From the NCBI GenBank assembly GCA_016715465.1, contig JADKAA010000029.1:1922001-1986000 (forward strand): DNA of 64,000 nucleotides, written 5' to 3'. This document shows, piece by piece, positions 52,629 to 62,418 of this stretch. This stretch comes from Saprospiraceae bacterium. GTDB taxonomy: Bacteria; Bacteroidota; Bacteroidia; Chitinophagales; Saprospiraceae. A program made the translations under genes and the position numbers. Every line of letters begins with the position of its first letter. The first letter of the stretch is position 1. The notes under the pieces were generated by a model. The model did no database searches. It saw only the letters and a list, made by a program, of their open reading frames with translations, and was not told the origin of the DNA.

Positions 52629-54596
52629 ATGTACAACAAATTTCTTTTCGCTTTGATATTCACCCTTGCATTTCTGCGCAGTTTTGCACAATCAGACGAT
52701 GCCGTGCTGATGAGTGTCAATGGCAATCCGGTCAGTGTGGGTGAATTTCGTTACATCTATGAGAAAAACAACGGCAAAGAAGCCAATTATTCAGAAAAAA
52801 GTATCCGGGAATATCTCGATCTGTATGCGCGCTTTAAATTGAAGGTAGCCCGCGCCAGGGAATTGCGCCTGGACACCATTCAAGCCCTAAATGAAGAACT
52901 TAATGGATACAAGCGGCAATTGGCCAATTCCTATTTGACGGATCGTGAAATTATGGATCACCTCTTAAAAGAATTCCAGCAGCGACAAAATGAAGACATC
53001 CGTTTCAGCCACATCCTGATCAGTGCCAATGAAAAAGCAACAGACTCTTTGAAGCAGGCGGCTTTGGCAAAAATCGAAGTCATCAAAAAAGAAATTGCAG
53101 CCGGCAAAAGTTTTGAAGCGGCAGCAAAAGAATATTCAGATGACAAAGGCACGGCGATCCAGGGCGGAGACCTGGGCTTTTTTACTGCGATGTTGCCCGA
53201 TGGTTTTTATGACATCGAAAATGCCATCTATACCCTTCCCTTTAATGTAGTGTCCAACCCACTGAAATCAAAGCTGGGTTACCACCTCATCAAGGTGGTT
53301 GAAAAAAGACAGGCAAGGGGCACCATAAGTGTGGCGCATATCCTCATCAAACACATGGATAAAAGTGAAACACCAAAAATCAAAATCAATGAAGCGTATG
53401 AAAGACTGCTAAAAGGGGAGGATTTCTCCGAATTGGCCGCGCTATATTCTGAAGACAAACAAACCTCCAAAAACGGGGGCTACCTTCCTGTGTTTGGCAT
53501 CAATACCTACGAAGCTGTTTTCGAAGAATCCGCTTTTGGTCTTGCAAATGATGGAGACATCAGCAAACCCATAGAAACCAAGTCGGGTTGGCACATCCTC
53601 AAAAGAATTAAAAAAGTGAACTTCGGTGAAGATTTCGCGACGTTCAAAAAAATGAATGAAGCCAAAATAAAAAAAGACGAGCGCTTTGCACTCGCCAGAA
53701 AGAGACTGGTGGAGGACATTAAAAAATCTTCCGGCTATGTGCAGCACGATGAAGTGTTTAATAAGTTTGTGTCTTCCCTGAATGAAGAATTTCTCAGTTT
53801 TAAATGGAGTCCCCAGCAAGCTGCGTCAAATAAAGAGGTAATAATGAGTTTTGGAGGTGATACCCATTACACGGTGGCAGATTTTGCGGCTTTCTGTAAA
53901 AAGAACACCAAGTCCAGACTTAAATACGATAAAAACTCCACCGCGGTGCATGAAGTTGCTACTGCCCTGCTAAAAGAATTCAGCGAGGAAAAAGCCATCG
54001 ACTATGAGCAAAAAATGCTCGAAATCAAATATCCGGATTTTAAAGCCTTAATGAGAGAATACGAAGAAGGTATTCTGTTGTTTGAAGCCACCAAACATGC
54101 CGTTTGGGACAAAGCCAACCAGGATTCCGTGGGTCTGGCCAGCTTCCATATGAAAAATCAGGATAAGTATAAAACAGAAGAAAAAGGCAATCTGTTGGTA
54201 TATACCATCATGACCACCGACATGAAAGAGGCTGAAAAAGTGGCCAAGTTCGCTATGAAAAAGGGGCCGGAAGAAGTGATGAAAAAGTTCAACAAAAAAT
54301 CCCAGATGGTGAGTTATATCGAAGAAACCCTGGAGAAACAAAATGCCCGGTTTGCCGGCATGACATGGGAATTGGGAACTCAAACCCCGATAAACAAGTC
54401 AGAGGGAGATCAGGGGTATAAATTTTCAAAAATCACAAAGATCTTCCCGGTTCGAAATAAGACCTTAAAAGAAGCGCGGGGGTATGTGGTGGCTGACTAT
54501 CAGGATTATTTAGAAAAAGAATGGCTAATAGAACTGTCATTGGCTTACAAAGTGGAGACCAATGAAGCCGTTGTAAAAAGCCTGATTAAAAAATAA
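52629..54596 (+). CDS. Periplasmic peptidyl-prolyl isomerase with two parvulin domains
   Basis: 655 residues, signal peptide MYNKFLFALIFTLAFLRSFA. The N-terminal SurA-like segment (SVNGNPVSVGEFRYIYEKNN) is followed by two rotamase domains. The first, about 124-236: IRFSHILISAN, GTAIQGGDLGFFTAMLPDGF, SKLGYHLIKVVEK. The second, about 240-325: ISVAHILIKHM, SKNGGYLPVFGINTYEAVFE, SGWHILKRIKK. The C-terminal 300 residues are mostly helical. Expected to be a folding factor for outer-membrane or secreted proteins. First gene of a four-gene run with SurA-like and processing-protease genes. Confidence 0.92.
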   Translation: MYNKFLFALIFTLAFLRSFAQSDDAVLMSVNGNPVSVGEFRYIYEKNNGKEANYSEKSIREYLDLYARFKLKVARARELRLDTIQALNEELNGYKRQLANSYLTDREIMDHLLKEFQQRQNEDIRFSHILISANEKATDSLKQAALAKIEVIKKEIAAGKSFEAAAKEYSDDKGTAIQGGDLGFFTAMLPDGFYDIENAIYTLPFNVVSNPLKSKLGYHLIKVVEKRQARGTISVAHILIKHMDKSETPKIKINEAYERLLKGEDFSELAALYSEDKQTSKNGGYLPVFGINTYEAVFEESAFGLANDGDISKPIETKSGWHILKRIKKVNFGEDFATFKKMNEAKIKKDERFALARKRLVEDIKKSSGYVQHDEVFNKFVSSLNEEFLSFKWSPQQAASNKEVIMSFGGDTHYTVADFAAFCKKNTKSRLKYDKNSTAVHEVATALLKEFSEEKAIDYEQKMLEIKYPDFKALMREYEEGILLFEATKHAVWDKANQDSVGLASFHMKNQDKYKTEEKGNLLVYTIMTTDMKEAEKVAKFAMKKGPEEVMKKFNKKSQMVSYIEETLEKQNARFAGMTWELGTQTPINKSEGDQGYKFSKITKIFPVRNKTLKEARGYVVADYQDYLEKEWLIELSLAYKVETNEAVVKSLIKK

Positions 54597-54603
54597 TAAC
54601 TTT

Positions 54604-55452
54604 TTGTCAAAGCTGCTTGCCATATTATTTTTTGTAATTAACTTTTCTTCATGCCAATTGCCCTGGGATAAGGAGGACGATCTCAATAAAGGAAACATAT
54701 TGGCAGAAGTGGGCAATAAAAAACTCTATGCCGCAGACATAACCAGCATCATCCATGCCGGCACCTCTGCCGAGGATAGTATGCGTATCCTGAAAGGACT
54801 GGTCAACAATTGGGTGAAAGATCAACTTATGATCCTGGAAGCAGAAAAGAACCTGCCTAAGGACATTAACCTCAACAAAATGATCGACGACTACCGGTCC
54901 TCCCTGCTGCTGTATAACTACGAATCCAGGCTGGCCACTGAATTTCTGGATACCCTGGTGACTGTGGAACAGAAAAAAGAATATTTCAATGCCAATGCAG
55001 ACGAATTTGTTTTGTCAGAGTCCATAGGCAAATATATGCTGGCTAAAATACCTTCAAACGTTAAGGGACTTGAAAATTTTCACAAAGCGTGGAAGAAGGG
55101 CGATAAAGAAGACATTTCCGATTTTTGCAACGAACACGCTGAATACTCAGACCTGGATAATTTGGGCTGGAAAACCATAAGTCAGCTGGAGAGTTTTCTT
55201 CCGAAGAATTTTATCCCCGCAAGTTGGTATGGTGAAAATAAGGACATGAGAAAAAAGGAAAAGGGGCATGAATATTTTATCAAAATCATCAATTTTACCA
55301 AAAGTAATGAGCGGCCTCCTTTTGAATACATTGAGGCCAAAATAGAAAAAGTAATCCTGAACGAAAGAAAGATCAGGCTCTTAAAACAAAAAAAACAACA
55401 ACTCTTTGACAAAGAATTTGGTGGATCAAAAGTCAAACTTTATGTCAATTAA
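54604..55452 (+). CDS. SurA-like lipoprotein without rotamase domain
   Basis: 282 residues from TTG at 54604, 7 bases after the upstream stop. MSKLLAILFFVINFSSCQLP has a lipobox Cys. The start LAEVGNKKLYAADITSIIHA resembles SurA N-terminal domains. No canonical parvulin signature follows, so it may be a chaperone-like member. C-terminus FEYIEAKIEKVILNERKIRL is helical. Operon context suggests an outer-membrane protein chaperone. Confidence 0.78.
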   Translation: MSKLLAILFFVINFSSCQLPWDKEDDLNKGNILAEVGNKKLYAADITSIIHAGTSAEDSMRILKGLVNNWVKDQLMILEAEKNLPKDINLNKMIDDYRSSLLLYNYESRLATEFLDTLVTVEQKKEYFNANADEFVLSESIGKYMLAKIPSNVKGLENFHKAWKKGDKEDISDFCNEHAEYSDLDNLGWKTISQLESFLPKNFIPASWYGENKDMRKKEKGHEYFIKIINFTKSNERPPFEYIEAKIEKVILNERKIRLLKQKKQQLFDKEFGGSKVKLYVN

Positions 55453-55524
55453 ATCATATTGTGAACCCATTTTGGCAACGAATTGACAATCTTATCGTTG
55501 CTATCTTTAATCGATATATACACC

Positions 55525-56880
55525 ATGATAAAATATAAACTGTTCCTGATTCCTGCGCTGCTCTTTCTTACAATGTCCGTAAATGCCCAGTCTTACCTTA
55601 TTGACAAAGTCATAGCCAGGGTAGGCGGTGAAAACATCCTCTTGTCCGAAGTAGAGGATGAATACGCGTATATGGTCACGTCAAAGGCTACGGTGACGCC
55701 AGATGCCAAATGTGAGATCCTTAAAAACCTGATCGCCCAAAAATTGATCGTGTATCAGGCCAAACTGGACAGCGTAGAGGTTACAGAAGAAGAAGTAGAA
55801 TCGCAATTGAGTTTTCGTTTCGAATCCATCCTGCGTCAGATGAATGGCGACGAAGCTTTTTTCAGGGAGTATTACGGTGCCACAGTAAACGAAATGAAGG
55901 AAAGGTTTCGGGAAGACCAGCGTCAGAAACTACTGGCCGAAAAAATGCAGACCCAACTCATAGATAATGTGAGCATCACTCCGGCAGAAGTGTTGGAATT
56001 TTACAACGGCATTCCCAGAGACAGTTTGCCTTACCTGAGTTCAGAAGTTGAACTCGGTGAAATCATTGTAGTACCGGAAGTAAATGACGAAGAAAAACGC
56101 AAGGCCCTGGACATCATTACCGGATTAAAGGAAAGGATTGAAAAAGGGGAGGATTTTTCTGAATTGGCTTCCAGGTATTCCGTGGATAAGGAATCCGCCA
56201 AAAAAGGGGGTGACCTGGGCTACGCAAAAAGGGGCATTTTTGTACCGGAATTTGAGGCCGCTGCTTTTACCCTGCAAAAAGATGAAATGTCCGACATCGT
56301 CGAAACAGAATTTGGCTACCACCTCATAAAATTGCTCGAAAGAAAAGGCAATACCATCCATGCCAAACACATCCTGATCTCTCCGGAGATCACCGCAGCG
56401 GACAGAAATTTTGCCAAAAATAAACTGGATTCCATCCGCACCCTCATCGCATCAGACAGTATGACTTTTGAGGCAGCCGTCAAAAAATTCTCGCTTAAAA
56501 CTGCACCCAGTTATTCCAACAACGGCAAGATGAAAAACCCCAATACGGGTACCAATTATTTTGAAACCAAGGATCTCGATCCGGATACTTATTTTGCCAT
56601 CGACAAACTCAATGTGGGTGACCTCAGCAGTGTGTTGGAAGTGAAAGACCTCAAGGGTGAAAAGATGTACCGGCTTTTAAAACTCCAGTCCAAATCCAAA
56701 CCGCATCAGGCCAACCTGAAACAGGATTATGACAAAATAGCCTATTACGCCAAAGAGAGTAAAAAGGCGCAGTATTTTAATGGCTGGATCGAAGAGAAAA
56801 TGAAAAAGGCCTACATTAACGTAGATCCGCTGTATGCCGATTGCGAGACACTTTTGCCCTGGATTCGCATGGGGGAATAA
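55525..56880 (+). CDS. surA: SurA-type peptidyl-prolyl isomerase
   Basis: 451 residues from the ATG at 55525; a TTG-type start at 55483 would add 14 residues before the signal peptide. Signal peptide MIKYKLFLIPALLFLTMSVN. N-terminal chaperone domain IDKVIARVGGENILLSEVED, TPDAKCEILKNLIAQKLIVY. Parvulin domain 1 at about 172-280: ELGEIIVVPEV, EDFSELASRYSVDKESAKKG, GDLGYAKRGIFVPEFEAAAF, FGYHLIKLLERKG. The second domain (IHAKHILISPEI) is degenerate. Delivers outer-membrane proteins to BAM. Third gene of the run. Confidence 0.88.
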   Translation: MIKYKLFLIPALLFLTMSVNAQSYLIDKVIARVGGENILLSEVEDEYAYMVTSKATVTPDAKCEILKNLIAQKLIVYQAKLDSVEVTEEEVESQLSFRFESILRQMNGDEAFFREYYGATVNEMKERFREDQRQKLLAEKMQTQLIDNVSITPAEVLEFYNGIPRDSLPYLSSEVELGEIIVVPEVNDEEKRKALDIITGLKERIEKGEDFSELASRYSVDKESAKKGGDLGYAKRGIFVPEFEAAAFTLQKDEMSDIVETEFGYHLIKLLERKGNTIHAKHILISPEITAADRNFAKNKLDSIRTLIASDSMTFEAAVKKFSLKTAPSYSNNGKMKNPNTGTNYFETKDLDPDTYFAIDKLNVGDLSSVLEVKDLKGEKMYRLLKLQSKSKPHQANLKQDYDKIAYYAKESKKAQYFNGWIEEKMKKAYINVDPLYADCETLLPWIRMGE

Positions 56881-57034
56881 AGTGGGGTATGGCTGGAGAA
56901 ATTCAGATGATATGTAAGCGGCATTTTAATAAAATCCAGGAGCTAAAACTTTGGTTTTCAGTCAATGGCATCTTGGGTTCCAAAATAAAGGCACCAGACC
57001 TAATTTTTGGCAAGAAATATGCATACCATAAGCA

Positions 57035-58651
57035 GTGACAAAATCAGAAAATAACAATGAAGAAGGAAAGCTGCTGACCAGATATGAGATCTGGCAGCCA
57101 TTCCTGCTATCTGTCATGATGACAATAGGCATCCTTATCGGCTATAAAATGAATGATAAGTCGGAACGGCTCATCACTTCGGTTGACGCCCAGGGTGACG
57201 TGTCTCTTGGCCGGGTGGAAGAAATCATCCGCTTCATCGAAGCCAGGTATGTGGATCCCCTGGCCTCAGACAGTCTGGTGGAAGCCGCCATCAATGGCAT
57301 CATCCAAAAACTGGATCCCCACTCTTTGTATCTGTCTCCAGACCAATTGACCGATGTATCGGAAAACATGGAAGGCAGTTTCAAAGGCATCGGTATCGAA
57401 AGTTTTTACATCGAGGATACGGTTTTGGTGATCAAGGTGGTGAAAGATTCTCCCGCCGACCGCGCAGGCCTCAAACAGCTCGATCAAATCATTGCCATTG
57501 ACGATTCGCTCGTGGCAGGGGTGCAGATGCCGTTTGAAAAAATCCGTGGCAAACTGAAAACCCAGGCCAAAAGTGTAAAGCTGGAAATCAAAAGAAAGGG
57601 GCAGCCGCAAACCCTGTTTAAAACCGTAACCCTGGACCAGATCGTCATCCATTCCGCGGATGTCGCTTACATGGTAGACGATACGACAGGCTACATCCAG
57701 ATCCGGCAATTCAGCAGCAATACCTACGCCGAGTTTATGCAAAACCTGGAAAAACTGATCGAAAAACAGGGCATGAAACACCTCATCCTCGACCTGAGGG
57801 GCAATCCGGGTGGCTACCTGCCCCAGGCTACAAAAATAGTCAATCAGTTGATCGAAGATAAAGACCGGTTGATCGTGTACACCGAAGGACGCAACCATCA
57901 GCGACAAGACTATCTTACCAATGGTAAAACTTTTTTTGACGTGGGAAGAATTGCGGTGTTGGTGGATGAATACTCGGCCTCCGGCTCTGAAGTAATTGCC
58001 GGCGCCATTCAGGACCATGACCGGGGCATCATCGTAGGCAGGCGCACCTACGGCAAGGGTTTGGTTCAGGAGCAGTTTGCCTTATCCAATGGAGGTGCCC
58101 TTCGGCTAACCACAGCCAGATATTATACCCCGGCTGGCAGGTCCATTCAGAAAGAAATTACACCGGTTGAAATTTATGAAGATGAGGTGGTACACCGGTC
58201 CGTTTTCGAGCCCAGAAAAAATGACCCTACCGGCAAACAAAAACAATTTAAAACCTTGCGGCTCAGCCGGCCTGTGTTTGCAGGGGGTGGCATTGATCCC
58301 GAAGTATTCATTCCCGGTGACAGCCTGCTCTTCAGCGCCGACTACCTGCACCTGCAAAATAATGTAATCCAGTTTCTTTGTACCTCAATGCTCAGGGGCA
58401 AGTTGTCGCTCAACCAGGTTCCGGATTATCACGCGCTGGCAGATGACTTTTTCCGCTACATGAAAGCCAGGAAACACGAGATCAAGGTCTCATCTGCCAT
58501 GATGCGCAAAGCCGAAAAAATGCTGGCTGAAAATTTTCTCTACCTCAAAAACAATGGCGATGCCGTCGCTCAGGCACGGGAAGAAGGAAGAGACGACGCC
58601 TTTATGCGCGCTGCCCTCAATTATACCTCCAGCGCAGCCATCCTCAAATAA
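57035..58651 (+). CDS. C-terminal processing peptidase, S41 family
   Basis: 538 residues. Start is GTG at 57035. One N-terminal membrane helix (WQPFLLSVMMTIGILIGY), then the S41 start (VEEIIRFIEARYVDPLASDS, LDPHSLYLSP), a PDZ domain (FKGIGIESF, VVKDSPADRAGLKQLDQIIA) and the catalytic core. The nucleophile Ser is in VDEYSASGSEVIAGAI and the Lys in GRRTYGKGLVQEQF. CtpA-like proteases process periplasmic proteins. Last gene of the envelope-folding cluster, 154 bases after surA. Confidence 0.94.
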   Translation: MTKSENNNEEGKLLTRYEIWQPFLLSVMMTIGILIGYKMNDKSERLITSVDAQGDVSLGRVEEIIRFIEARYVDPLASDSLVEAAINGIIQKLDPHSLYLSPDQLTDVSENMEGSFKGIGIESFYIEDTVLVIKVVKDSPADRAGLKQLDQIIAIDDSLVAGVQMPFEKIRGKLKTQAKSVKLEIKRKGQPQTLFKTVTLDQIVIHSADVAYMVDDTTGYIQIRQFSSNTYAEFMQNLEKLIEKQGMKHLILDLRGNPGGYLPQATKIVNQLIEDKDRLIVYTEGRNHQRQDYLTNGKTFFDVGRIAVLVDEYSASGSEVIAGAIQDHDRGIIVGRRTYGKGLVQEQFALSNGGALRLTTARYYTPAGRSIQKEITPVEIYEDEVVHRSVFEPRKNDPTGKQKQFKTLRLSRPVFAGGGIDPEVFIPGDSLLFSADYLHLQNNVIQFLCTSMLRGKLSLNQVPDYHALADDFFRYMKARKHEIKVSSAMMRKAEKMLAENFLYLKNNGDAVAQAREEGRDDAFMRAALNYTSSAAILK

Positions 58652-58693
58652 TAAACAATGAAATGTACTGAAGAAGGGATCTGTGTGAGCCCC

Positions 58694-60124
58694 CTATCTG
58701 TGCATCATTTTTTCTGAAAATTGCAACTTGTTATTTTGGTAAACCTGGACCACAAACACCAAATTTTGTAAAGCGCTGAGGTCATAACTCCAGGAAGTTT
58801 GCAGCGGCTGATTGACCACCATTTTTCCGGTGGTATCCGATATCACCACTTCACAAGGACTGCAATCCAGGCCGCGATAAACCAGCTCGTTGCCCTCGAT
58901 CGCAAATTGAGAAAGCCGTAATTCATCGCTGTCATTGGTATAAACCCCGGTGTCGCTGAATAGCCATTGGTAAACCTGCGGAAATATTTTTGCCCAATAG
59001 ACCTCGTTGTGTTTTGCCGACTGGTCAGTCTGCCATTTCAGCCTGGACTCGTCGTAATTTTGGGCAAGCAGCAAAGCGGCCATTCGTTCCATATCGCCTA
59101 CCTGATTACCACCTTCCTGGCCACCTGCAGCCATGTACATTTTTTGTGTGAAATTGGTAAAATCCAAACCCGTTACGAAAGTGAACACCGAAGGTGAAAA
59201 CCAATACGAGGTGGACAGTGGCGCACACCTGCCAAAGGTGTTTGGATATTTGATCGCTGCATAAAAGCTGATGAGTCCACCCATGGAACTGCCCATAATG
59301 CCCGTAAATTCAGGACCTGCCAGGGTGCGGTAGTGCTGGTCGATGTAGGGCTTGAGTTCATTGACCATAAAGTCGACATATTCATCCCCTTCTCCTCCCC
59401 CATACTGGGCATTTACCCAGGGTGAATATTCATCGATGCGTTTGCTTCCTCCATGATTGATGCCTACAATGATGCAGCCCCGGTCTCCCAATAAAAACAA
59501 ACTGTCCAGGCTTTCATCCACCCGCCATTCTCCGGAAAAACTCAGGTTGCGGTCAAACAGATTTTGACCATCCTGCATGTAGATCACCGGATACCTTTTC
59601 GCATTTTGGGTCTGGTAATCCGGAGGCAGATAAAGCCAGATTGTGCGATACCGGTTGAGGGTCTCGATTTTAAAACTGTCGGTGAGCAGGGATACATTTT
59701 TTGATGCAGTGCCCGGTGTATTGGCCTGACCCTCCCATCCGGCAATGACGATGTCTACGGTTTTCGGACCGCCCGTATAGGTCAGCTTTCTGTTGGCTAT
59801 GTAACCACCCTGGGCTGTGCCCTCGCCGGTCGCCCAGGAACCCATGGTAAATTTGAATTCCAGTTGGGACAGGTTTGGCGTAAAGGTAATGGTATAGTAG
59901 CCGTTGCTTTCCTTCTTCAATTTATAGGCAGCCGCACCCGGATTCCAGCCGTTAAAATTTCCGGCCACATAGATGTTTTCAGGCATGGAAGGCATGGAAG
60001 GTACCGATACCACGCGCAGGGTAAGCTGTGCAGACAGGGCCACAGAGACGGTCAGAAAAAACAGCATAAAGCCTGTCCGGAAATTCAGGCCCAAAACGCG
60101 ATGTGGAAAAGAAGGTAATACCAT
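58694..60124 (-). CDS. Secreted esterase with N-terminal CBM-like domain and possible C-terminal sorting region
   Basis: 476 residues with a signal-peptide-like N-terminus (FRTGFMLFFLTVSVALSAQL). Residues about 35-125 (ENIYVAGNFNGWNPGAAAYK, LEFKFTMGSWATGEGTAQGG) resemble AMPK/CBM48-type starch-binding modules. Residues about 150-390 are an esterase-D/enterochelin-esterase alpha-beta hydrolase: YPVIYMQDGQNLFDR, GCIIVGINHGG, and GIMGSSMGGLISFYAAIKYP with the nucleophile Ser. The C-terminal 80 residues may be a T9SS-like sorting region. Likely exported polysaccharide or ester hydrolase; substrate unknown. First minus-strand gene after the cluster. Confidence 0.83.
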   Translation of the reverse strand: MVLPSFPHRVLGLNFRTGFMLFFLTVSVALSAQLTLRVVSVPSMPSMPENIYVAGNFNGWNPGAAAYKLKKESNGYYTITFTPNLSQLEFKFTMGSWATGEGTAQGGYIANRKLTYTGGPKTVDIVIAGWEGQANTPGTASKNVSLLTDSFKIETLNRYRTIWLYLPPDYQTQNAKRYPVIYMQDGQNLFDRNLSFSGEWRVDESLDSLFLLGDRGCIIVGINHGGSKRIDEYSPWVNAQYGGGEGDEYVDFMVNELKPYIDQHYRTLAGPEFTGIMGSSMGGLISFYAAIKYPNTFGRCAPLSTSYWFSPSVFTFVTGLDFTNFTQKMYMAAGGQEGGNQVGDMERMAALLLAQNYDESRLKWQTDQSAKHNEVYWAKIFPQVYQWLFSDTGVYTNDSDELRLSQFAIEGNELVYRGLDCSPCEVVISDTTGKMVVNQPLQTSWSYDLSALQNLVFVVQVYQNNKLQFSEKMMHR

Positions 60125-60134
60125 GGTATTTTAA

Positions 60135-60776
60135 TTAATCATTGAGAAATGGGTTGTGCTTTTTTTCATCCCCAATTTGCGTGGGTATGCCGTGCCCTGA
60201 ATATACCACGGTATGGTCCGGCATGGGAAACAGTTTAGTTTTGATGCTGTCGATGAGGGTATCGTAATCGCCCCCCGGCAAATCGGTGCGACCTATGCTC
60301 CGGTGAAACAACACATCGCCGGCGATGACAAAAGCATCCTTCGCGCTATACAGGCAAATGCTGGCCGGAGAATGACCCGGGCAAAAAAGGATGTGCAATG
60401 TTTCCTCCCCCAGGGTGAGCACATCGCCTTCGTCTAAATAGGAAGCGATGTGCGGTGAAGGCATGTAAGGAATACCGTACATCTCTGCTACCCTTTCACA
60501 AGAGGCCAAAACCGGGATTTCACCGCGATGTGCCTCTGGATATAAACCATACGTCTGACTCACATAAGCATTGCCCAGTACGTGGTCGATGTGACAATGG
60601 GTATTGATGAGCCTTACCGGTTTGAGGTGGTGTTCATCGATAAAGGCAGTGAGCATGCGCGTTTCTGCGGTGCCATTGCACCCTGGATCGATGATGAGGC
60701 ATTCGAGGCTTTTATCGTCATACACCACGTAGGTGTTTTCCTGGAAATCGTTGAATACAAAAGATTTTACGTTCAT
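60135..60776 (-). CDS. MBL-fold metallo-hydrolase
   Basis: 213 residues. The zinc motif is LINTHCHIDHVLGNAY (HxHxDH), with further ligands in FCPGHSPASICLYS, AGDVLFHRSIGRTDLPGGDY and VVYSGHGIPTQIG. Glyoxalase II/YcbL-type size and signature; cytoplasmic (no signal). Likely hydrolyses a thioester or a related small molecule. 12 bases downstream of rnhB on the minus strand and 10 bases upstream of the esterase gene, so the three may be co-transcribed. Confidence 0.92.
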   Translation of the reverse strand: MNVKSFVFNDFQENTYVVYDDKSLECLIIDPGCNGTAETRMLTAFIDEHHLKPVRLINTHCHIDHVLGNAYVSQTYGLYPEAHRGEIPVLASCERVAEMYGIPYMPSPHIASYLDEGDVLTLGEETLHILFCPGHSPASICLYSAKDAFVIAGDVLFHRSIGRTDLPGGDYDTLIDSIKTKLFPMPDHTVVYSGHGIPTQIGDEKKHNPFLND

Positions 60777-60788
60777 CTGTTTATTGGT

Positions 60789-61394
60789 TCAAAATAAAGA
60801 GTCCTGCTCCACTTTCGGCAGCAGTCTGAATGATTTGCGGTGGATGTCACAGGGTCCGTATTCCCTGATGGCTTGCCGGTGGGCTTCGGTCGGATATCCT
60901 TTGTGCCGGGCGAGCTGATATTGGGGATAAAGTTTATCCAGTAATAACATGTGGTCATCGCGATAAGTTTTGGCCAGGATGGAGGCCGCGGCGATGGAGG
61001 CATAGATGCCATCACCCTTGATGATGCAATGATGGTCTACGTCTTTATAGGGATAAAACCGGTTGCCATCGATGAGCAGCCTGGTGGGCACGGTATTTAA
61101 TTTATCGAGGGCGCGGTGCATGGCCATGATCGACGCCCTGAGTATATTATAGCGGTCAATGTCATCCGGTTCGAGTTGTGCCACCCCAAAACTGATGGCT
61201 TCCCTTTCAATGACCTCCCGCAACAAATAGCGCTCCTCTTCCCCCACCTTTTTGGAATCATTGAGCAGGGGATGTCTGAACCGGGGCAGCAGGATGACCG
61301 CAGCGGCAAACACCGGACCGGCCAGACAGCCACGGCCGGCCTCATCGCAGCCCGCTTCTATACCCGCTTGTTTGTAATACCGCTTTAAAGCCAT
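60789..61394 (-). CDS. rnhB: Ribonuclease HII
   Basis: 201 residues, the family length. Cleaves RNA in RNA-DNA hybrids, including single ribonucleotides. Seen: GCDEAGRGCLAGPVFAAAVI with the catalytic Asp and Glu, LLNDSKKVGEEERYLLREVI, LLIDGNRFYP, and YASIAAASILAKTYRDDHM with LARHKGYPTEAHRQA. First gene of a short group with the MBL hydrolase. Confidence 0.96.
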   Translation of the reverse strand: MALKRYYKQAGIEAGCDEAGRGCLAGPVFAAAVILLPRFRHPLLNDSKKVGEEERYLLREVIEREAISFGVAQLEPDDIDRYNILRASIMAMHRALDKLNTVPTRLLIDGNRFYPYKDVDHHCIIKGDGIYASIAAASILAKTYRDDHMLLLDKLYPQYQLARHKGYPTEAHRQAIREYGPCDIHRKSFRLLPKVEQDSLF

Positions 61395-61625
61395 GGTACA
61401 AAAATAATCAACAGGGCGCGGAGCACGTTATGAATGTGAAATTATGTGCAGAAATGCAGGTCTTTTAGGGTCAGCATCCACAATAATGGGGTTAATTTGC
61501 CCAATTTCGTTCATTAATTTTTGGATACTGTGTTAAATTTATATTAAATCCATATACTAAGTTCCTTATTATCAAGATAGTAAGTATTTTTAGAAATAAT
61601 TTTCAATATTTTGTTTAATCATTAC

Positions 61626-61656
61626 TTGAATTTTATTAAACACTTTAGTAACTTTG
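61626..61656 (+). promoter_or_regulatory. Consensus Bacteroidota promoter of the ECF sigma gene
   Basis: TTG (61626-61628), 20-base spacer, TAACTTTG (61649-61656), 21 bases before the ATG at 61678. The clearest -33/-7 pair in the window. Confidence 0.7.
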
Positions 61657-61677
61657 TAGCATCAAATAATTAATATC

Positions 61678-62217
61678 ATGTCCACGATAGAATTTTATGG
61701 TCAATTACATCAGCTGAACTCTTCTTTACATTCATTTGCATATAACCTTACCAAAAGCCAGGAAGAAGCCAAAGATCTTTATCAGGAGACGGCATTTCGT
61801 GCCCTCACCAACAAAGACAAGTTTACACCGGGCACAAATTTTAAAGCGTGGTTGTTCACGATCATGAAGAACATCTTCATCAACAACTACAGAAAAAAGG
61901 TAAAGTCTGCCACCATTGTAGATACGACAGACAACATGTATTACCTCAATTCCGGTAACGTTTCTTTGGAGAACGAAGGTTCCAGAAACCTTTTCCTGGA
62001 AGAGTTGTACGGCATCATCAACCAGTTGGAAGATTCCATCCGCATTCCATTTGAAATGCACTACGATGGTTTCAAATACCAGGAAATTGCCGACGAACTC
62101 AACCTCCCATTGGGTACCGTAAAGAGCAGGATATTTTTTGCCAGAAAAGAATTAAAAGAGCAAATGCGCAGCATGTACGGCGACGCTTTCGCCATGCGCG
62201 AAAAAATGACAGCGTAG
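61678..62217 (+). CDS. RNA polymerase sigma factor, ECF subfamily
   Basis: 179 residues. Sigma region 2: AYNLTKSQEEAKDLYQETAF, KFTPGTNFKAWLFTIMKNIF. Region 4: YDGFKYQEIADELNLPLGTV, KSRIFFARKELKEQM, a helix-turn-helix. No anti-sigma gene is adjacent: upstream is rnhB on the opposite strand, downstream the convergent ATP synthase genes. Many Bacteroidota have such orphan ECF factors. Terminator at 62237-62286. Confidence 0.94.
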   Translation: MSTIEFYGQLHQLNSSLHSFAYNLTKSQEEAKDLYQETAFRALTNKDKFTPGTNFKAWLFTIMKNIFINNYRKKVKSATIVDTTDNMYYLNSGNVSLENEGSRNLFLEELYGIINQLEDSIRIPFEMHYDGFKYQEIADELNLPLGTVKSRIFFARKELKEQMRSMYGDAFAMREKMTA

Positions 62218-62236
62218 CATATTTGATTAAAATTAT

Positions 62237-62286
62237 AAAAGGGCCCGTAGCGCAAGGATTTATCCTGGCGATTTTCGGCCCTTTTT
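62237..62286 (+). terminator. Intrinsic terminator of the ECF sigma gene
   Basis: AAAAGGGCC and GGCCCTTTTT pair as an outer stem around 31 bases, with an inner AGGA/TCCT stem, followed by T-run. It lies 20 bases after the stop codon. Confidence 0.8.
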
Positions 62287-62345
62287 ATTTTTACGGCTTT
62301 CGGGTATAGACATATATTTAAGGCAGACAATACAATGTTTCCCAC

Positions 62346-62376
62346 AAAAAGCAAGGCCCCGGCATTTGCCGAGGCC
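62346..62376 (-). terminator. Intrinsic terminator of the atpD-atpC genes
   Basis: On the minus strand GGCCTCGGCA pairs with TGCCGGGGCC around two bases, followed by TTGCTTTTT. 43 bases after the atpC stop. Confidence 0.85.
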
Positions 62377-62418
62377 CCCTTCACTTTAATCCATAAAGCA
62401 TTGCTGCTTATTTTTGCA

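Noticed and set aside
57266..58018. A 250-residue minus-strand open frame.
   Set aside because: Fully antisense to the S41 peptidase gene.
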